Shown piece after piece: positions 42,994 through 52,206 of a stretch of 64,000 nucleotides of DNA. The stretch comes from Faecalimonas sp. (GTDB lineage: Bacteria > Bacillota > Clostridia > Lachnospirales > Lachnospiraceae), in the NCBI GenBank assembly GCA_029264305.1, contig JARICA010000019.1:20894-84893 (forward strand), in the 5' to 3' direction. Positions within the stretch are counted from its first letter, which is position 1. The number at the start of each line of letters is the position of its first letter. A program made the position numbers and the translations under genes. The notes under the pieces were generated by a model. It was not told where the DNA came from and made no database searches. It saw only the letters and a list, made by a program, of their open reading frames with translations.

Positions 42994-43233
42994 ATGAGAT
43001 TAGATAAATTTTTGAAAGTATCTCGTTTGATCAAAAGAAGAACAGTAGCGAATGAGGCCTGTGATGCGGGACGTGTGTTAGTAAATGGATTAGTTGCAAA
43101 AGCATCGCAAAAAGTAAAAGTTGGAGATATTATTGAAATTCAATTTGGAACAAAAAGCGTAAAGGCAAAAGTTCTTGACCTTCAAGAAACGACAAAGAAA
43201 GAAGAAGCAAAAGAATTGTTTTGCTATTTATAG
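42994..43233 (+). CDS. rqcP: S4-domain ribosome quality control protein RqcP (YabO)
   Basis: 79 residues from ATG 42994, with AAAAGGAGG upstream. A single S4 fold: MRLDKFLKVSRLIKRRTVAN, RVLVNGLVAKASQKVKVGD. RqcP aids RqcH-driven Ala-tailing of stalled nascent chains on the 50S subunit. The order hup-rqcP-yabP-yabQ-divIC is widely conserved in Firmicutes and supports the assignment over the related heat-shock protein HslR. It begins just after a terminator, so its transcription source is unclear. Confidence 0.93.
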   Translation: MRLDKFLKVSRLIKRRTVANEACDAGRVLVNGLVAKASQKVKVGDIIEIQFGTKSVKAKVLDLQETTKKEEAKELFCYL

Positions 43234-43237
43234 ACAG

Positions 43238-43266
43238 TCATAAATTTACCGCCCTTTTCATATAAT
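43238..43266 (+). promoter_or_regulatory. candidate sigma-E (sporulation) promoter of yabP-yabQ
   Basis: TCATAAA (43238-43244), a 14-bp spacer and CATATAAT (43259-43266) fit the mother-cell sigma-E consensus (-35 kmATATT, N14-15, -10 CATACAmT). yabP is a known sigma-E target in other spore formers. Confidence 0.6.
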
Positions 43267-43317
43267 AGCAAAAAGAATGTATTGTTTGTTCGGATAAGAG
43301 AAAGGGCGTGTAGGTAA

Positions 43318-43602
43318 ATGGAAGAAAAGCAAGTGTTAAAAGCACATAAAATTGTAATCAATAATCGAAAGACAAGCGTAGTAACAGGAGTGTTGGACGT
43401 TTTGTCTTTTGATTTAAATGAAATATTACTCGAAACAGAACAGGGAATGCTTATGGTAAAGGGGAGTGACATTCATGTCAATCGGCTCAGTTTAGAAAAG
43501 GGAGAAGTTGATCTCTCGGGAAATATTGATAGCATTGCTTATTCGGAAATCCACCCAAAGGCAAAACAAGGGGAAAATTTACTTACAAAATTGTTTAGGT
43601 AA
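43318..43602 (+). CDS. yabP: sporulation protein YabP
   Basis: 94 residues. VLKAHKIVINNRKTSVVTGV, VLSFDLNEILLETEQGMLMV and GSDIHVNRLSLEKGEVDLSG match the YabP/YqfC family, small beta-rich proteins made in the mother cell during spore cortex or coat assembly. In B. subtilis YabP and YabQ are needed for spore cortex formation. Start ATG 43318 is preceded by TAGGT, a weak site, which fits a low-level sporulation gene. yabQ starts six bases after the stop. Confidence 0.93.
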   Translation: MEEKQVLKAHKIVINNRKTSVVTGVLDVLSFDLNEILLETEQGMLMVKGSDIHVNRLSLEKGEVDLSGNIDSIAYSEIHPKAKQGENLLTKLFR

Positions 43603-43608
43603 TGGATT

Positions 43609-43938
43609 ATGTTAGGATTAGAAAAAGAAATGGCGATATTTGCTCATGCCGTACTTGCGGGAATTCTTGTGTATGGTACATATACTTTGTTAAGAATAAT
43701 TAGGAGATTTATTAAACATAATTTACGAGCTATTTCCATAGAAGATTTTTTGTTTTGGACAGGAACGAGTTTGTATTTGTTTATAGAAATTTATTATACA
43801 AGTGATGGCAGTGTTCGTTGGTTTTTTGTTTTAGGTGTTGTTTTGGGGATGATATTTTTTTCTTTTTTTATTTTAGGAGTAAAAAAAATATACGAAAAAA
43901 TAGAGAAAAGTATTGATAAACATGTGGAAACACGCTAA
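43609..43938 (+). CDS. yabQ: spore cortex protein YabQ
   Basis: 109 residues and four hydrophobic segments (EMAIFAHAVLAGILVYGTYT, DFLFWTGTSLYLFIEIYYTS, WFFVLGVVLGMIFFSFFILG). The family is an outer-forespore-membrane protein required for cortex formation. A low-complexity KKIYEKIEKSIDKHVETR tail ends it. Position and size fit. No separate promoter is seen; it shares the candidate sigma-E transcript with yabP. Confidence 0.9.
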   Translation: MLGLEKEMAIFAHAVLAGILVYGTYTLLRIIRRFIKHNLRAISIEDFLFWTGTSLYLFIEIYYTSDGSVRWFFVLGVVLGMIFFSFFILGVKKIYEKIEKSIDKHVETR

Positions 43939-43996
43939 TATTAACATATATTGTGGGGAAAATGATGTATAAATAAGTGGTAAATAGGTGGTTTTT

Positions 43997-44323
43997 ATGA
44001 CGAAAATAAACAAAAAAATATCTGCACGTCAAAGAAAACAGCAGTTAAAGCGTCATAAGCGTAGTATGATAGTTGTTACGTGTGTTTTGGCATTGTTAGG
44101 TGTAGTAGTGTTTGTGGGAAGTGTTTCTCTTCGCTCTCAGAATAGGACATACAAAGCGCAGGAAAAGGAACTGCAAAGAGAGATTAGAGAAGAGGAAGAA
44201 AGATTAGAAGATATTAAAGAACTAGAAGAATATGTGCAGACAGATGAGTATATAGAGGACAAGGCTAAGGAAGAATTAGGTCTTGCCCGAAAGAACGAGA
44301 TTTTATTTCAGACAGAAAAATAA
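43997..44323 (+). CDS. septum formation initiator DivIC/FtsB-like
   Basis: About 108 residues. ATG 43997 is chosen, with AGGTGG five bases upstream, rather than GTG 43988. A basic cytoplasmic tail (KISARQRKQQLKRHKRS), one transmembrane helix (MIVVTCVLALLGVVVFVG) and an external coiled coil (EKELQREIREEEERLEDIKE) match DivIC. It would join FtsL and DivIB (FtsQ) in the septal divisome. The neighbouring order yabQ-divIC-spoIIE is the standard one. Confidence 0.88.
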   Translation: MTKINKKISARQRKQQLKRHKRSMIVVTCVLALLGVVVFVGSVSLRSQNRTYKAQEKELQREIREEEERLEDIKELEEYVQTDEYIEDKAKEELGLARKNEILFQTEK

Positions 44324-44336
44324 TATATGATTTTAC

Positions 44337-44364
44337 AAAAGATTGCGTTTAACGCAATCTTTTT
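44337..44364 (+). terminator. intrinsic terminator of divIC
   Basis: AAAAGATTGCGTT/AACGCAATCTTTT. Confidence 0.85.
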
Positions 44365-44422
44365 CTTTTTATATAATTACGGAAATCAAATCTATCGAAT
44401 AGTATAAAGAAGGAGAGCAGGA

Positions 44423-45814
44423 ATGAGTAAAGTAAATGTGGATAATCCGTATGTGACACAGATTGATAAATTTGCAAGTTCACTTAGACATTTAGCAAAT
44501 ATATTTTTGCATTTAGAGGAAAAAAGAGAGTCGTTGTCACAAGCAGAAATGGAAGAAATTTTTGCAGAAGTGGATGAAAATGTGTGTAAAGATTGTGAAA
44601 ATAGAGAATGGTGTATGAGTGAAAATTCCATTTCTACATACCAAATGATGTATGAAATTCTTTCAGCGGTGGAAGAATATGGTGTTGAATTAAATACAGA
44701 AATAAAAAGAAAATTGCAGAAACGTTGTATACAAGCACCAAGATTTTTAAGAGAGACGCTTGATACCTTTCAAGGAGCAAAAAAAGAGTTGGTATGGAAT
44801 AATAAATTAGCACAAAGTAGACGAGGTTGTGCGGTTCAATTAGATTCTTTTGCACATATGATTCAACATGCAACCCATGAATTGAATGCCAGTATATTTT
44901 CGGATGAATCTCTTGAAAAAAGAATACAAAATCAGTTTAAAAGGATAGAAGTACGTTTATTGAGCAGTGTTTTCTTGATGACGCCAGAAGGGAAGTACGA
45001 AATACATTTGACAGTGCGATCGAAAAAGGGACAGTGTATAACGACAAAAGAATTAATAGGAAATTTATCAAAAATAGTCGGCAGAAAAATGGTTTTGCCA
45101 GAAGGAGAAAGACTATTGGTTGGACAAGAATATTGTACAATTATTGCTATGGAAGGGCCAAAGTACCATACGTTGCAAGGAGTTGCAAAAATTGGAAAAG
45201 GTTGTGACAAGATTTCAGGGGATAATTTTTCGATGATGGAGCTTCCGGGTGGAAAACATGGTGTCGTTCTGTCTGATGGAATGGGATCTGGGGAAAAAGC
45301 ATTTAAAGAAAGTGCCATGGTTGTGGAAATGTTAGAAGAACTTTTACTTGCGGGTTTTCCAAAAGAAACGGCTATTCAAATGATGAATACAGCGCTTGTT
45401 ATGGGACGAGAAGAAATTCGATTTTCTACAATAGATATGAGTGTTTTTGATTTATATAATGGGAATTGTGAATTCGTAAAAGTGGGAGCATCTACAACTT
45501 ATATAAAACGAGGGAAACAAGTGGAGAGAATTAGTTCTACAAGTCTTCCGATAGGTGTTGTACAATATTTGGAAATAGAGACAACAAAGAAACATTTGGA
45601 AAATGGAGATTTTATTATTATGGTTACAGATGGTGTTCTTGATGCACTTCCGGTAGGAGAACAAGACTTGCTTATGGAAACGATTATAAGTGGTACGAAT
45701 AAAAATAATCCGAAAGAAATGGCACACCATATTTTAGAGCAGATATTAGAATGGACAGGAGAAGAACCGCTAGATGATATGACAGTACTTGTAGTTGGAT
45801 TTTGGAGTTTGTAA
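44423..45814 (+). CDS. SpoIIE-type PP2C phosphatase lacking a membrane domain
   Basis: 463 residues. The C-terminal third is a PP2C/SpoIIE phosphatase: SGDNFSMMELPGGKHGVVLSD (shown to 20: SGDNFSMMELPGGKHGVVLS), LSDGMGSGEKAFKES near 282, MVTDGVLDA and DDMTVLVV. The first 240 residues include CKDCENREWCMSE near 55 and an alpha-helical segment, matching the cytosolic central region of SpoIIE. The ten-helix membrane domain of B. subtilis SpoIIE (about 330 residues) is absent. It probably activates sigma-F by dephosphorylating SpoIIAA. Position between divIC and tilS matches spoIIE. TATCGAA at 44393 is near a Spo0A-box consensus but is weak. Confidence 0.85.
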   Translation: MSKVNVDNPYVTQIDKFASSLRHLANIFLHLEEKRESLSQAEMEEIFAEVDENVCKDCENREWCMSENSISTYQMMYEILSAVEEYGVELNTEIKRKLQKRCIQAPRFLRETLDTFQGAKKELVWNNKLAQSRRGCAVQLDSFAHMIQHATHELNASIFSDESLEKRIQNQFKRIEVRLLSSVFLMTPEGKYEIHLTVRSKKGQCITTKELIGNLSKIVGRKMVLPEGERLLVGQEYCTIIAMEGPKYHTLQGVAKIGKGCDKISGDNFSMMELPGGKHGVVLSDGMGSGEKAFKESAMVVEMLEELLLAGFPKETAIQMMNTALVMGREEIRFSTIDMSVFDLYNGNCEFVKVGASTTYIKRGKQVERISSTSLPIGVVQYLEIETTKKHLENGDFIIMVTDGVLDALPVGEQDLLMETIISGTNKNNPKEMAHHILEQILEWTGEEPLDDMTVLVVGFWSL

Positions 45815-45887
45815 TGAAAAGGTTGCATTTTAAAATGGAATTCTATATAGTGAGAATGTATATTAAAAGATAAAAGGATTGAATGTA

Positions 45888-47300
45888 ATGATAGAAAAAG
45901 TCACACAATTTGTAGAAAAATGGGGAATGCTCCATAAAGAGGATAAAATCGTTACAGGTGTATCAGGTGGTGCGGATTCGATATGCCTTCTTTTTGTTTT
46001 GTTGGAATTACAAAAGAAAATAGGTTTTGAAATAATCGTTGTTCATGTTAATCATCTTTTGCGAGGAGAGGCTTCGGAAAATGATGAAAAGTATGTGAAA
46101 GAAGTATGTGAAAAATACAAACTTACTTATGAAATTTACCGAGAAAATGTAGAGGAGATTGCGAAGGAAAAGAAAGAATCTTTGGAAGAAGCTGGAAGGA
46201 ATGTAAGGCGTAAGGCGTTTGAGGAAACCTTAAAAAAGTATAATGGAACAAAAATTGCAGTGGCACATCATAGAAATGATAATGCAGAAACACTTCTTAT
46301 GAATTTAGCAAGAGGAAGTGGTTTAACAGGACTTGGAGGAATGCGTCCGGTGAAAGAAAATAGAATTCGTCCATTGCTTTGCTTAGAAAGAAAAGAGATT
46401 GAACAATATTTGGAAGAAAAACATATTTCTTATTGTACGGATCAGACAAACCTTTCTGACGATTATACGAGAAATCGTATACGACACCATGTTATACAAA
46501 ATTTAGAACAAGGTGTCAATAAAAAAACGGTTGCACATTTTTCGGAAGCAATGGAAAGAATATGGGAACTTCAAGATTATATAGAAGGGGAAGTGAAAAA
46601 TCTGTATGAGCTTGTTGTTTTAAAAAAAGAAAATAAAATTTTTCTCTTAAAAGAAGAATATGAGAAAGTTCCGGAGGTGTTTCGCGGGCTTGTCATTAAA
46701 AAAGCGATCGCCGCAATAACAAAACATGAAAAAGATATTCATGCAATTCATATAGAAGAAGTTCGTAAACTAATGGAAAATCAAGTTGGAAGAGAAATTT
46801 CACTTCCTTATAATGTATGTGCCTTGCGGTGCTATGAAGGTGTATGTTTCCGGTTTATAAATGAAAAAGAGAGAGAAAAAGAAGAGAAAAAAGTTGAATT
46901 AGACTTATGGAAGAGTAATCACAAACGGGTAGGGGAATGGACGATTCATTGTGAAATACAAAATATTAAAGAAATAGAAATAGATGGAATAGAAACCCCC
47001 TACACGAAGTGCTTTGATTATGATATAATGAAAAATACTATAGCGATACGGACAAGAAGAGAAGGAGATTATCTTATAATTAATGAAACTGGTTCTAGAC
47101 AGAAACTTAAATCCTATTTTATTAATGAAAAGATTCCGAAAGAGGAGCGAGATCATATTTTTCTTCTAGCAGAGGGAAGTCACATCTTATGGATTTTTGG
47201 ATATAGAAGAGGTTGTGCGTATCAAATAGGTAAGAATACAAAGCATATATTGAAAATCACAATAGACAAAGGAGAAAGAGAAAATGGCAGAAAAGATTAA
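45888..47300 (+). CDS. tilS: tRNA(Ile)-lysidine synthase
   Basis: Modifies C34 of tRNA-Ile(CAU) to lysidine so it reads AUA. About 470 residues from ATG 45888 (MIEKVTQFVEK), spaced nine bases from AAAAGGA; TTG 45879 is too close. The PP-loop is VSGGADSICLLF, with HVNHLLRGEAS, AVAHHRNDNAETLLMNLARG and the tRNA-binding C-terminal region. The last codons overlap hpt by 17 bases. Order spoIIE-tilS-hpt-ftsH is conserved. Confidence 0.96.
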   Translation: MIEKVTQFVEKWGMLHKEDKIVTGVSGGADSICLLFVLLELQKKIGFEIIVVHVNHLLRGEASENDEKYVKEVCEKYKLTYEIYRENVEEIAKEKKESLEEAGRNVRRKAFEETLKKYNGTKIAVAHHRNDNAETLLMNLARGSGLTGLGGMRPVKENRIRPLLCLERKEIEQYLEEKHISYCTDQTNLSDDYTRNRIRHHVIQNLEQGVNKKTVAHFSEAMERIWELQDYIEGEVKNLYELVVLKKENKIFLLKEEYEKVPEVFRGLVIKKAIAAITKHEKDIHAIHIEEVRKLMENQVGREISLPYNVCALRCYEGVCFRFINEKEREKEEKKVELDLWKSNHKRVGEWTIHCEIQNIKEIEIDGIETPYTKCFDYDIMKNTIAIRTRREGDYLIINETGSRQKLKSYFINEKIPKEERDHIFLLAEGSHILWIFGYRRGCAYQIGKNTKHILKITIDKGERENGRKD

Positions 47301-47811
47301 AGTATTAATTTCAGAAGAAGAAGTGAACGAAAGAATTGAAGCATTGGGAAAGAAAATCAGTGAAGATTATGCCGGAAAACAGATACACTTGATTTGTGTA
47401 TTAAAAGGTGGAGTATTTTTTATGTGTGAATTAGCAAAAAGAATTACGATTCCTGTATCTATGGACTTTATGAGTGTAAGTAGTTACGGTGATGGAACAT
47501 CTTCTAGTGGAGTAGTAAAAATTGCGAAAGATTTAGATGAATCATTAGAAGGAAAAGAAGTTATTGTTGTAGAAGATATTATTGATTCGGGAAGAACATT
47601 ATCTTATCTATTAGAAATTCTTAAGAAGAGAGGGCCAAAGAGCATGGGATTATGTACATTGCTTGATAAGCCAGATCGTCGTGTGAAAGATGTTAAAGTG
47701 GATTATGTTGGATTTGAAATTCCAGATGAATTCGTAGTTGGATACGGACTTGATTATGCACAGAAATATAGAAATCTTCCATATATCGGTGTGGTAGAAG
47801 GTGTTGAGTAG
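47284..47811 (+). CDS. hpt: hypoxanthine phosphoribosyltransferase
   Basis: Salvages hypoxanthine and guanine using PRPP. 175 residues. ICVLKGGVFFMCEL, MDFMSVSSYGDGTSSSG and the PRPP loop VVEDIIDSGRTLSYLLEIL are canonical, with LLDKPDRRVKDVKVDYVGFE following. Start ATG 47284 is within the tilS tail, preceded by AAAGGAG, so the two genes are coupled. prs, which makes its co-substrate, is elsewhere in this window. Confidence 0.96.
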   Translation: MAEKIKVLISEEEVNERIEALGKKISEDYAGKQIHLICVLKGGVFFMCELAKRITIPVSMDFMSVSSYGDGTSSSGVVKIAKDLDESLEGKEVIVVEDIIDSGRTLSYLLEILKKRGPKSMGLCTLLDKPDRRVKDVKVDYVGFEIPDEFVVGYGLDYAQKYRNLPYIGVVEGVE

Positions 47812-47828
47812 AAGGGGGTATTGAGAAA

Positions 47829-49667
47829 TTGAATAATGGTAAAAACAAAGGTGCAAGTGGTTTCCCTTTTGTTTTTTTGATTGTATTATTTTTAGGAATG
47901 TGGTGGATTTTAGGTGAAACACCCCAACGAGATTCATCGTATACTTATAATCAGTTTCAAACAGCTGTTAAACAAAAAAAGGTGAAATCAGTTACAATCA
48001 AGCAAAATAAAGCGATTCCGACGGGGCAAGTAGAAGTGATTTTGAAAAATGATCAAAAAGAGACATTCAATGTATCTGATGTAAAAGAAGTTGGAAAATT
48101 TTTGCAAAAAGAAGATGTGCAGTATTATTTGAATGATATTCCAAAAGATAGTTGGTTTGCCACAACAGGATTTTCAACACTTGTGTCTGTAGGACTTGTT
48201 TTGTTCTTATTTATGATGATGAATCGACAGGCAAGTGGAGGAGCAGGCGCAAAAGCGATGAATTTTGGAAAGAGTCGAGCTAAAATAAGTACAGATAAAG
48301 ATAAAAAAATTACATTTTCGCAAGTGGCAGGACTTCGAGAAGAAAAAGAAGATTTAGAGGAAATTGTGGATTTCTTAAAAGAACCAAAGAAATATATTCA
48401 AGTTGGAGCAAGAATCCCTAAAGGAGTACTTCTTGTAGGACCGCCAGGAACAGGTAAGACCCTCCTTGCAAAAGCAGTGGCAGGAGAAGCAGGAGTTCCA
48501 TTTTTTACTATTTCTGGTTCTGATTTTGTGGAAATGTTTGTAGGTGTTGGAGCTTCCAGGGTAAGAGATTTGTTTGAAGAAGCGAAGAAGAATGCACCTT
48601 GTATTATTTTTATTGATGAAATTGATGCGGTCGCAAGAAGAAGAGGAACAGGAATGGGTGGTGGCCATGATGAGAGAGAACAGACACTGAATCAATTGTT
48701 GGTTGAAATGGATGGATTTGGAGTCAATGAAGGTATTATCGTTATGTCTGCTACAAACCGTGTAGATATTTTAGATCCTGCAATTTTAAGACCGGGAAGA
48801 TTTGATAGAAAAGTCATGGTTGGAAGACCAGACGTAAAAGGAAGAGAAGAGATTTTGCGTGTGCATGCAAAGGGGAAACCTCTTGGAGATGATGTGGATT
48901 TATTACAAATTGCGCAGACAACCTCAGGTTTTACGGGAGCTGATTTGGAAAATTTACTGAATGAAGCAGCAATTAATGCGGCAAAGGAAGAACGAGTGTA
49001 TGTAAAGCAAAGTGATATTCGTAAAGCATTTGTAAAAGTTGGCATTGGAACAGAGAAGAAAAGTCGTATTATTTCTGATAAAGAAAAGAAAATTACGGCA
49101 TATCATGAGGCTGGGCATGCTATTTTATTTCATGTTCTCCCAGATGTGGGGCCTGTTTATACTGTTTCAATTATTCCAACAGGAATGGGAGCGGCTGGTT
49201 ATACAATGCCATTTCCAGAACAAGATGAAATGTTTAATACAAAAGGAAAAATGTTGCAGGATATTACAGTATCACTTGGAGGACGAATTGCAGAGGAAAT
49301 TATTTTTGGTGATATTACAACTGGAGCATCTCAAGATATTAAACAGGCAACAGCTATGGCAAAATCAATGGTAACAAAATTTGGAATGTCAGAAACTCTT
49401 GGGTTGATTAATTATGATAATGACAGTGATGAAGTGTTTGTAGGACGTGATTTTGCACACGCATCAAGAGGATATGGAGAGGAAGTTGCAGGACAGATTG
49501 ACAAAGAAATTAAACGTATTATTGATGAATGCTATACGAGGGCAAAAGCGATTATCGTAGAGCATGAATCTGTTCTTCATGCATGTGCGAATGCTTTGCT
49601 TGAAAAGGAAAAGATTACAAGAGAGGAATTTGAGTCATTGTTTGAGAAAACAGTTTCTGAAAATTAG
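47829..49667 (+). CDS. ftsH: ATP-dependent zinc metalloprotease FtsH
   Basis: Membrane AAA protease for quality control of membrane and regulatory proteins. 612 residues. Starts with TTG 47829, ten bases after AAGGGGG; no ATG is near. Two transmembrane helices (about 12-28 and 115-135) bracket an external domain. Walker [11 protein letters not shown] is near 203, Walker [11 protein letters not shown], the SRH region [20 protein letters not shown], and the zinc site [10 protein letters not shown] near 425. The two-helix form is standard. hpt-ftsH adjacency matches other Firmicutes. Confidence 0.97.
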   Translation: MNNGKNKGASGFPFVFLIVLFLGMWWILGETPQRDSSYTYNQFQTAVKQKKVKSVTIKQNKAIPTGQVEVILKNDQKETFNVSDVKEVGKFLQKEDVQYYLNDIPKDSWFATTGFSTLVSVGLVLFLFMMMNRQASGGAGAKAMNFGKSRAKISTDKDKKITFSQVAGLREEKEDLEEIVDFLKEPKKYIQVGARIPKGVLLVGPPGTGKTLLAKAVAGEAGVPFFTISGSDFVEMFVGVGASRVRDLFEEAKKNAPCIIFIDEIDAVARRRGTGMGGGHDEREQTLNQLLVEMDGFGVNEGIIVMSATNRVDILDPAILRPGRFDRKVMVGRPDVKGREEILRVHAKGKPLGDDVDLLQIAQTTSGFTGADLENLLNEAAINAAKEERVYVKQSDIRKAFVKVGIGTEKKSRIISDKEKKITAYHEAGHAILFHVLPDVGPVYTVSIIPTGMGAAGYTMPFPEQDEMFNTKGKMLQDITVSLGGRIAEEIIFGDITTGASQDIKQATAMAKSMVTKFGMSETLGLINYDNDSDEVFVGRDFAHASRGYGEEVAGQIDKEIKRIIDECYTRAKAIIVEHESVLHACANALLEKEKITREEFESLFEKTVSEN

Positions 49668-49682
49668 AGAAGGAGTGCTTCT

Positions 49683-51725
49683 ATGAATAAACAGGCATTA
49701 TTTAGTGATGGAACGGGTAGTTATGTTTGGCCACCTGATCCATCGGTAAATGGCCGGATTACAGTACGGTTTCGCACTGCGAAAAATGATGTCGAAATGG
49801 TGTGGCTTGTATCCGGAAATGAAAAATTGCCAATGACAAAGAGCGAAACAGAGGGGGATTTTGATTATTATACTGTTGAGAAACAGTTGAGCAATGAGAT
49901 TTTTTACTATTATTTTGAAGTGAAAAGTAAGGATGACCATTGTTATTATAATGCATATGGAGACTGCGAAAATCTGATTCATTCCTATTCCTTTGCTATT
50001 GCACCGGGGTTTTCAACACCTGATTGGGCAAAAGGAGCGGTAATGTATCAGATTTTTGTTGACAGATTTTGCAATGGAGATAAAACCAATGATGTGGAAA
50101 CAAGAGAATATTTATATATAGGAGAGCCAGCTCAAAAAGTAACGGATTGGAATAGGTATCCAAGAGAAATGGATGTACGAGATTTCTACGGTGGCGATTT
50201 GAAAGGGGTTATGGATAAATTAGATTATCTTCAAGATTTGGGAGTGGAAGCGATTTATTTTAATCCTATATTTGTTTCTCCATCTAATCATAAATATGAT
50301 ATACAGGATTATGATTATATAGATCCCCATTATGCAATTATTGTAAATGATGGTGGAGATTTAATTGGAGAGCATGCTAAAAATAATGTTCATGCAACAA
50401 AATATCAAAAAAGGACAACGGATAAAGAAAATTTAGAGGCAAGTAATCTCTTTTTTATTCAGTTAGTGGAAGAAATCCATAAAAGAGGAATGAAAGTGAT
50501 TTTGGATGGTGTTTTTAATCATTGTGGTTCGTTTAATAAATGGTTAGATAGAGAACATATTTATGAGAAACAGCAAAATTATGAAAAAGGAGCTTATATT
50601 TCAAAGGATAGTCCGTATAGAGAATTTTTCCATTTTGATGTGAATAATGATTCTGATTGGCCATATAATAGCCGATATGAGGGATGGTGGGGACATTCAA
50701 CTCTTCCAAAGTTAAATTACGAGGGCTCTAGTAAATTAGAAAAAGATATACTTCGTATTGCAAAAAAATGGGTTTCTCCTCCATATAATGTAGATGGATG
50801 GAGATTGGATGTGGCTGCTGATTTGGGCTATAGTAATGAATATAATCATGAATTTTGGAAAAAATTTCGTGGTGTAGTAAAAGAAGCGAACCCTAATGCT
50901 GTTATTATAGCAGAACATTATGGAGATCCAAAGGAATGGCTTTTGGGAGATGAGTGGGATACGGTAATGAACTACGATGCTTTTATGGAGCCGATTACAT
51001 GGTTTTTGACCGGAATGGAAAAACATAGTGATGAAGAAAGACAAGAACTTTGGGGGAATGCAGATCATTTCATTGAAACGATGAGATATCATATGACGAA
51101 AATGTTTATGCCATCCAGGCTTGTTGCAATGAATGAACTTTCTAATCACGATCATTCTAGATTTTTGACAAGAACAAATCACATGGTAGGAAGAGCTGCA
51201 CAATTAGGGGCGAAAGCCGCTGAGGAATATGTAAGTAAAGCTGTTTTTAGAATTGCAGTTACAATGCAGATGACGTGGATTGGTGCACCAACTGTTTATT
51301 ATGGAGATGAAGCGGGGGTATGCGGATTTACAGATCCTGATAATCGAAGAACATATCCGTGGGGCTATGAGGATAAAGCATTAATTGCTTTTCATAAGGA
51401 AATGGTGAATATTCATAAAAAATATGAAGAGTTCAAAAGTGGATCCATCTTATTGCTTCATGGGGAGGAGCATATTTTAGCATATGCTAGATTTAGTTCT
51501 AAAAAACAGTTTATCATTGTAATAAATAATAGAAGTGAGCGTGCAGAGGTGGTTGTTCCTGTGTGGCGTGCAGGCGTTCCGCAGAAGAGTAGAATGAGAA
51601 GATTGATTTATACTTATGATGATGATTACACTATGGAATATGAAGAAATTCTTGTGAGAAATGGAGAGGTTGCTGTAAACATGGGGAAACACTCAGCTCT
51701 TGTGATGAAAACAATGGAATTTTAG
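49683..51725 (+). CDS. GH13 alpha-glycosidase (cyclomaltodextrinase/neopullulanase-like)
   Basis: 680 residues. An N-terminal beta domain (about 1-110, CBM34-like: YVWPPDPSVNGRITVRFRTA) precedes a GH13 barrel. Its catalytic set is DGVFNHCG, nucleophile DGWRLDVAADLG near 372, acid/base IIAEHYGDPKEW and NELSNHDHSRF. The C-terminal part is a beta sandwich. No signal peptide, so intracellular, probably degrading maltodextrin or glycogen-derived oligosaccharides. Start ATG 49683 follows AGAAGGAG, 15 bases after ftsH. The exact linkage specificity cannot be set by reading. Confidence 0.88.
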   Translation: MNKQALFSDGTGSYVWPPDPSVNGRITVRFRTAKNDVEMVWLVSGNEKLPMTKSETEGDFDYYTVEKQLSNEIFYYYFEVKSKDDHCYYNAYGDCENLIHSYSFAIAPGFSTPDWAKGAVMYQIFVDRFCNGDKTNDVETREYLYIGEPAQKVTDWNRYPREMDVRDFYGGDLKGVMDKLDYLQDLGVEAIYFNPIFVSPSNHKYDIQDYDYIDPHYAIIVNDGGDLIGEHAKNNVHATKYQKRTTDKENLEASNLFFIQLVEEIHKRGMKVILDGVFNHCGSFNKWLDREHIYEKQQNYEKGAYISKDSPYREFFHFDVNNDSDWPYNSRYEGWWGHSTLPKLNYEGSSKLEKDILRIAKKWVSPPYNVDGWRLDVAADLGYSNEYNHEFWKKFRGVVKEANPNAVIIAEHYGDPKEWLLGDEWDTVMNYDAFMEPITWFLTGMEKHSDEERQELWGNADHFIETMRYHMTKMFMPSRLVAMNELSNHDHSRFLTRTNHMVGRAAQLGAKAAEEYVSKAVFRIAVTMQMTWIGAPTVYYGDEAGVCGFTDPDNRRTYPWGYEDKALIAFHKEMVNIHKKYEEFKSGSILLLHGEEHILAYARFSSKKQFIIVINNRSERAEVVVPVWRAGVPQKSRMRRLIYTYDDDYTMEYEEILVRNGEVAVNMGKHSALVMKTMEF

Positions 51726-51731
51726 TGGATG

Positions 51732-51756
51732 GGACGTTGAATAACGTCCTATTTTT
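51732..51756 (+). terminator. intrinsic terminator of the GH13 gene
   Basis: GGACGTT/AACGTCC stem and TATTTTT. Confidence 0.8.
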
Positions 51757-51775
51757 AAGTAATTGTAAATTTTTC

Positions 51776-51804
51776 TTGCTTTTTTTATAAAGATATGGTA
51801 TAAA
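51776..51804 (+). promoter_or_regulatory. promoter of the tRNA-Tyr/tRNA-Leu unit
   Basis: TTGCTT (51776-51781), a 17-bp spacer and TATAAA (51799-51804), 20 bases before the tRNA-Tyr gene. Confidence 0.65.
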
Positions 51805-51824
51805 TAATTATTGTTGAGACATAT

Positions 51825-51906
51825 GGATGGATTCCCGAGTGGCCAAAGGGGGCAGACTGTAAATCTGTTGGCACCGCCTTCGAAGGTTCGAATCCTTCTC
51901 CATCCA
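51825..51906 (+). tRNA. tRNA-Tyr (GTA)
   Basis: The 7-bp acceptor stem GGATGGA/TCCATCC, a long variable arm of class II type, and anticodon loop CTGTAAA give GUA. GGTTCGAATCC is the T-arm. CCA is not encoded. Confidence 0.96.
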
Positions 51907-51928
51907 CTCAAAATTATTATTTATATAT

Positions 51929-52015
51929 GCCGCAGTGGCGGAACAGGCAGACGCACAGGACTTAAAATCCTGCGGGACTTATACTCCCGTACCGGTTCGA
52001 TTCCGGTCTGCGGCA
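51929..52015 (+). tRNA. tRNA-Leu (TAA)
   Basis: Acceptor GCCGCAG/CTGCGGC, anticodon stem AGGA/TCCT with loop CTTAAAA giving UAA, long variable arm, and T-arm GGTTCGATTCC. CCA is not encoded. Confidence 0.96.
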
Positions 52016-52029
52016 GTGAAAAGGTATGG

Positions 52030-52068
52030 GAGAGGAATCTTTGAGAGCAAAGATTTCTCTCTTTCTTT
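52030..52068 (+). terminator. terminator after tRNA-Leu
   Basis: GAGAGGAATCTTTG/CAAAGATTTCTCTC then TTTCTTT. Confidence 0.8.
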
Positions 52069-52206
52069 AGATAGATATATAGATATGCAAAAGTGCATTT
52101 TTGGAGAAACAGACTAGGAAATTGTAAAAAACTGAGGTATAATGTACCAAGAGTAAGATGTAGTATAGAATGAAAAGTAGAAGAGAAGATACTTGAGGAG
52201 AGAGAG

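Noticed and set aside
44393-44399. TATCGAA upstream of the SpoIIE-like gene as a Spo0A box
   Set aside because: One mismatch in a seven-base site in AT-rich DNA is not enough on its own; mentioned only in the gene entry.
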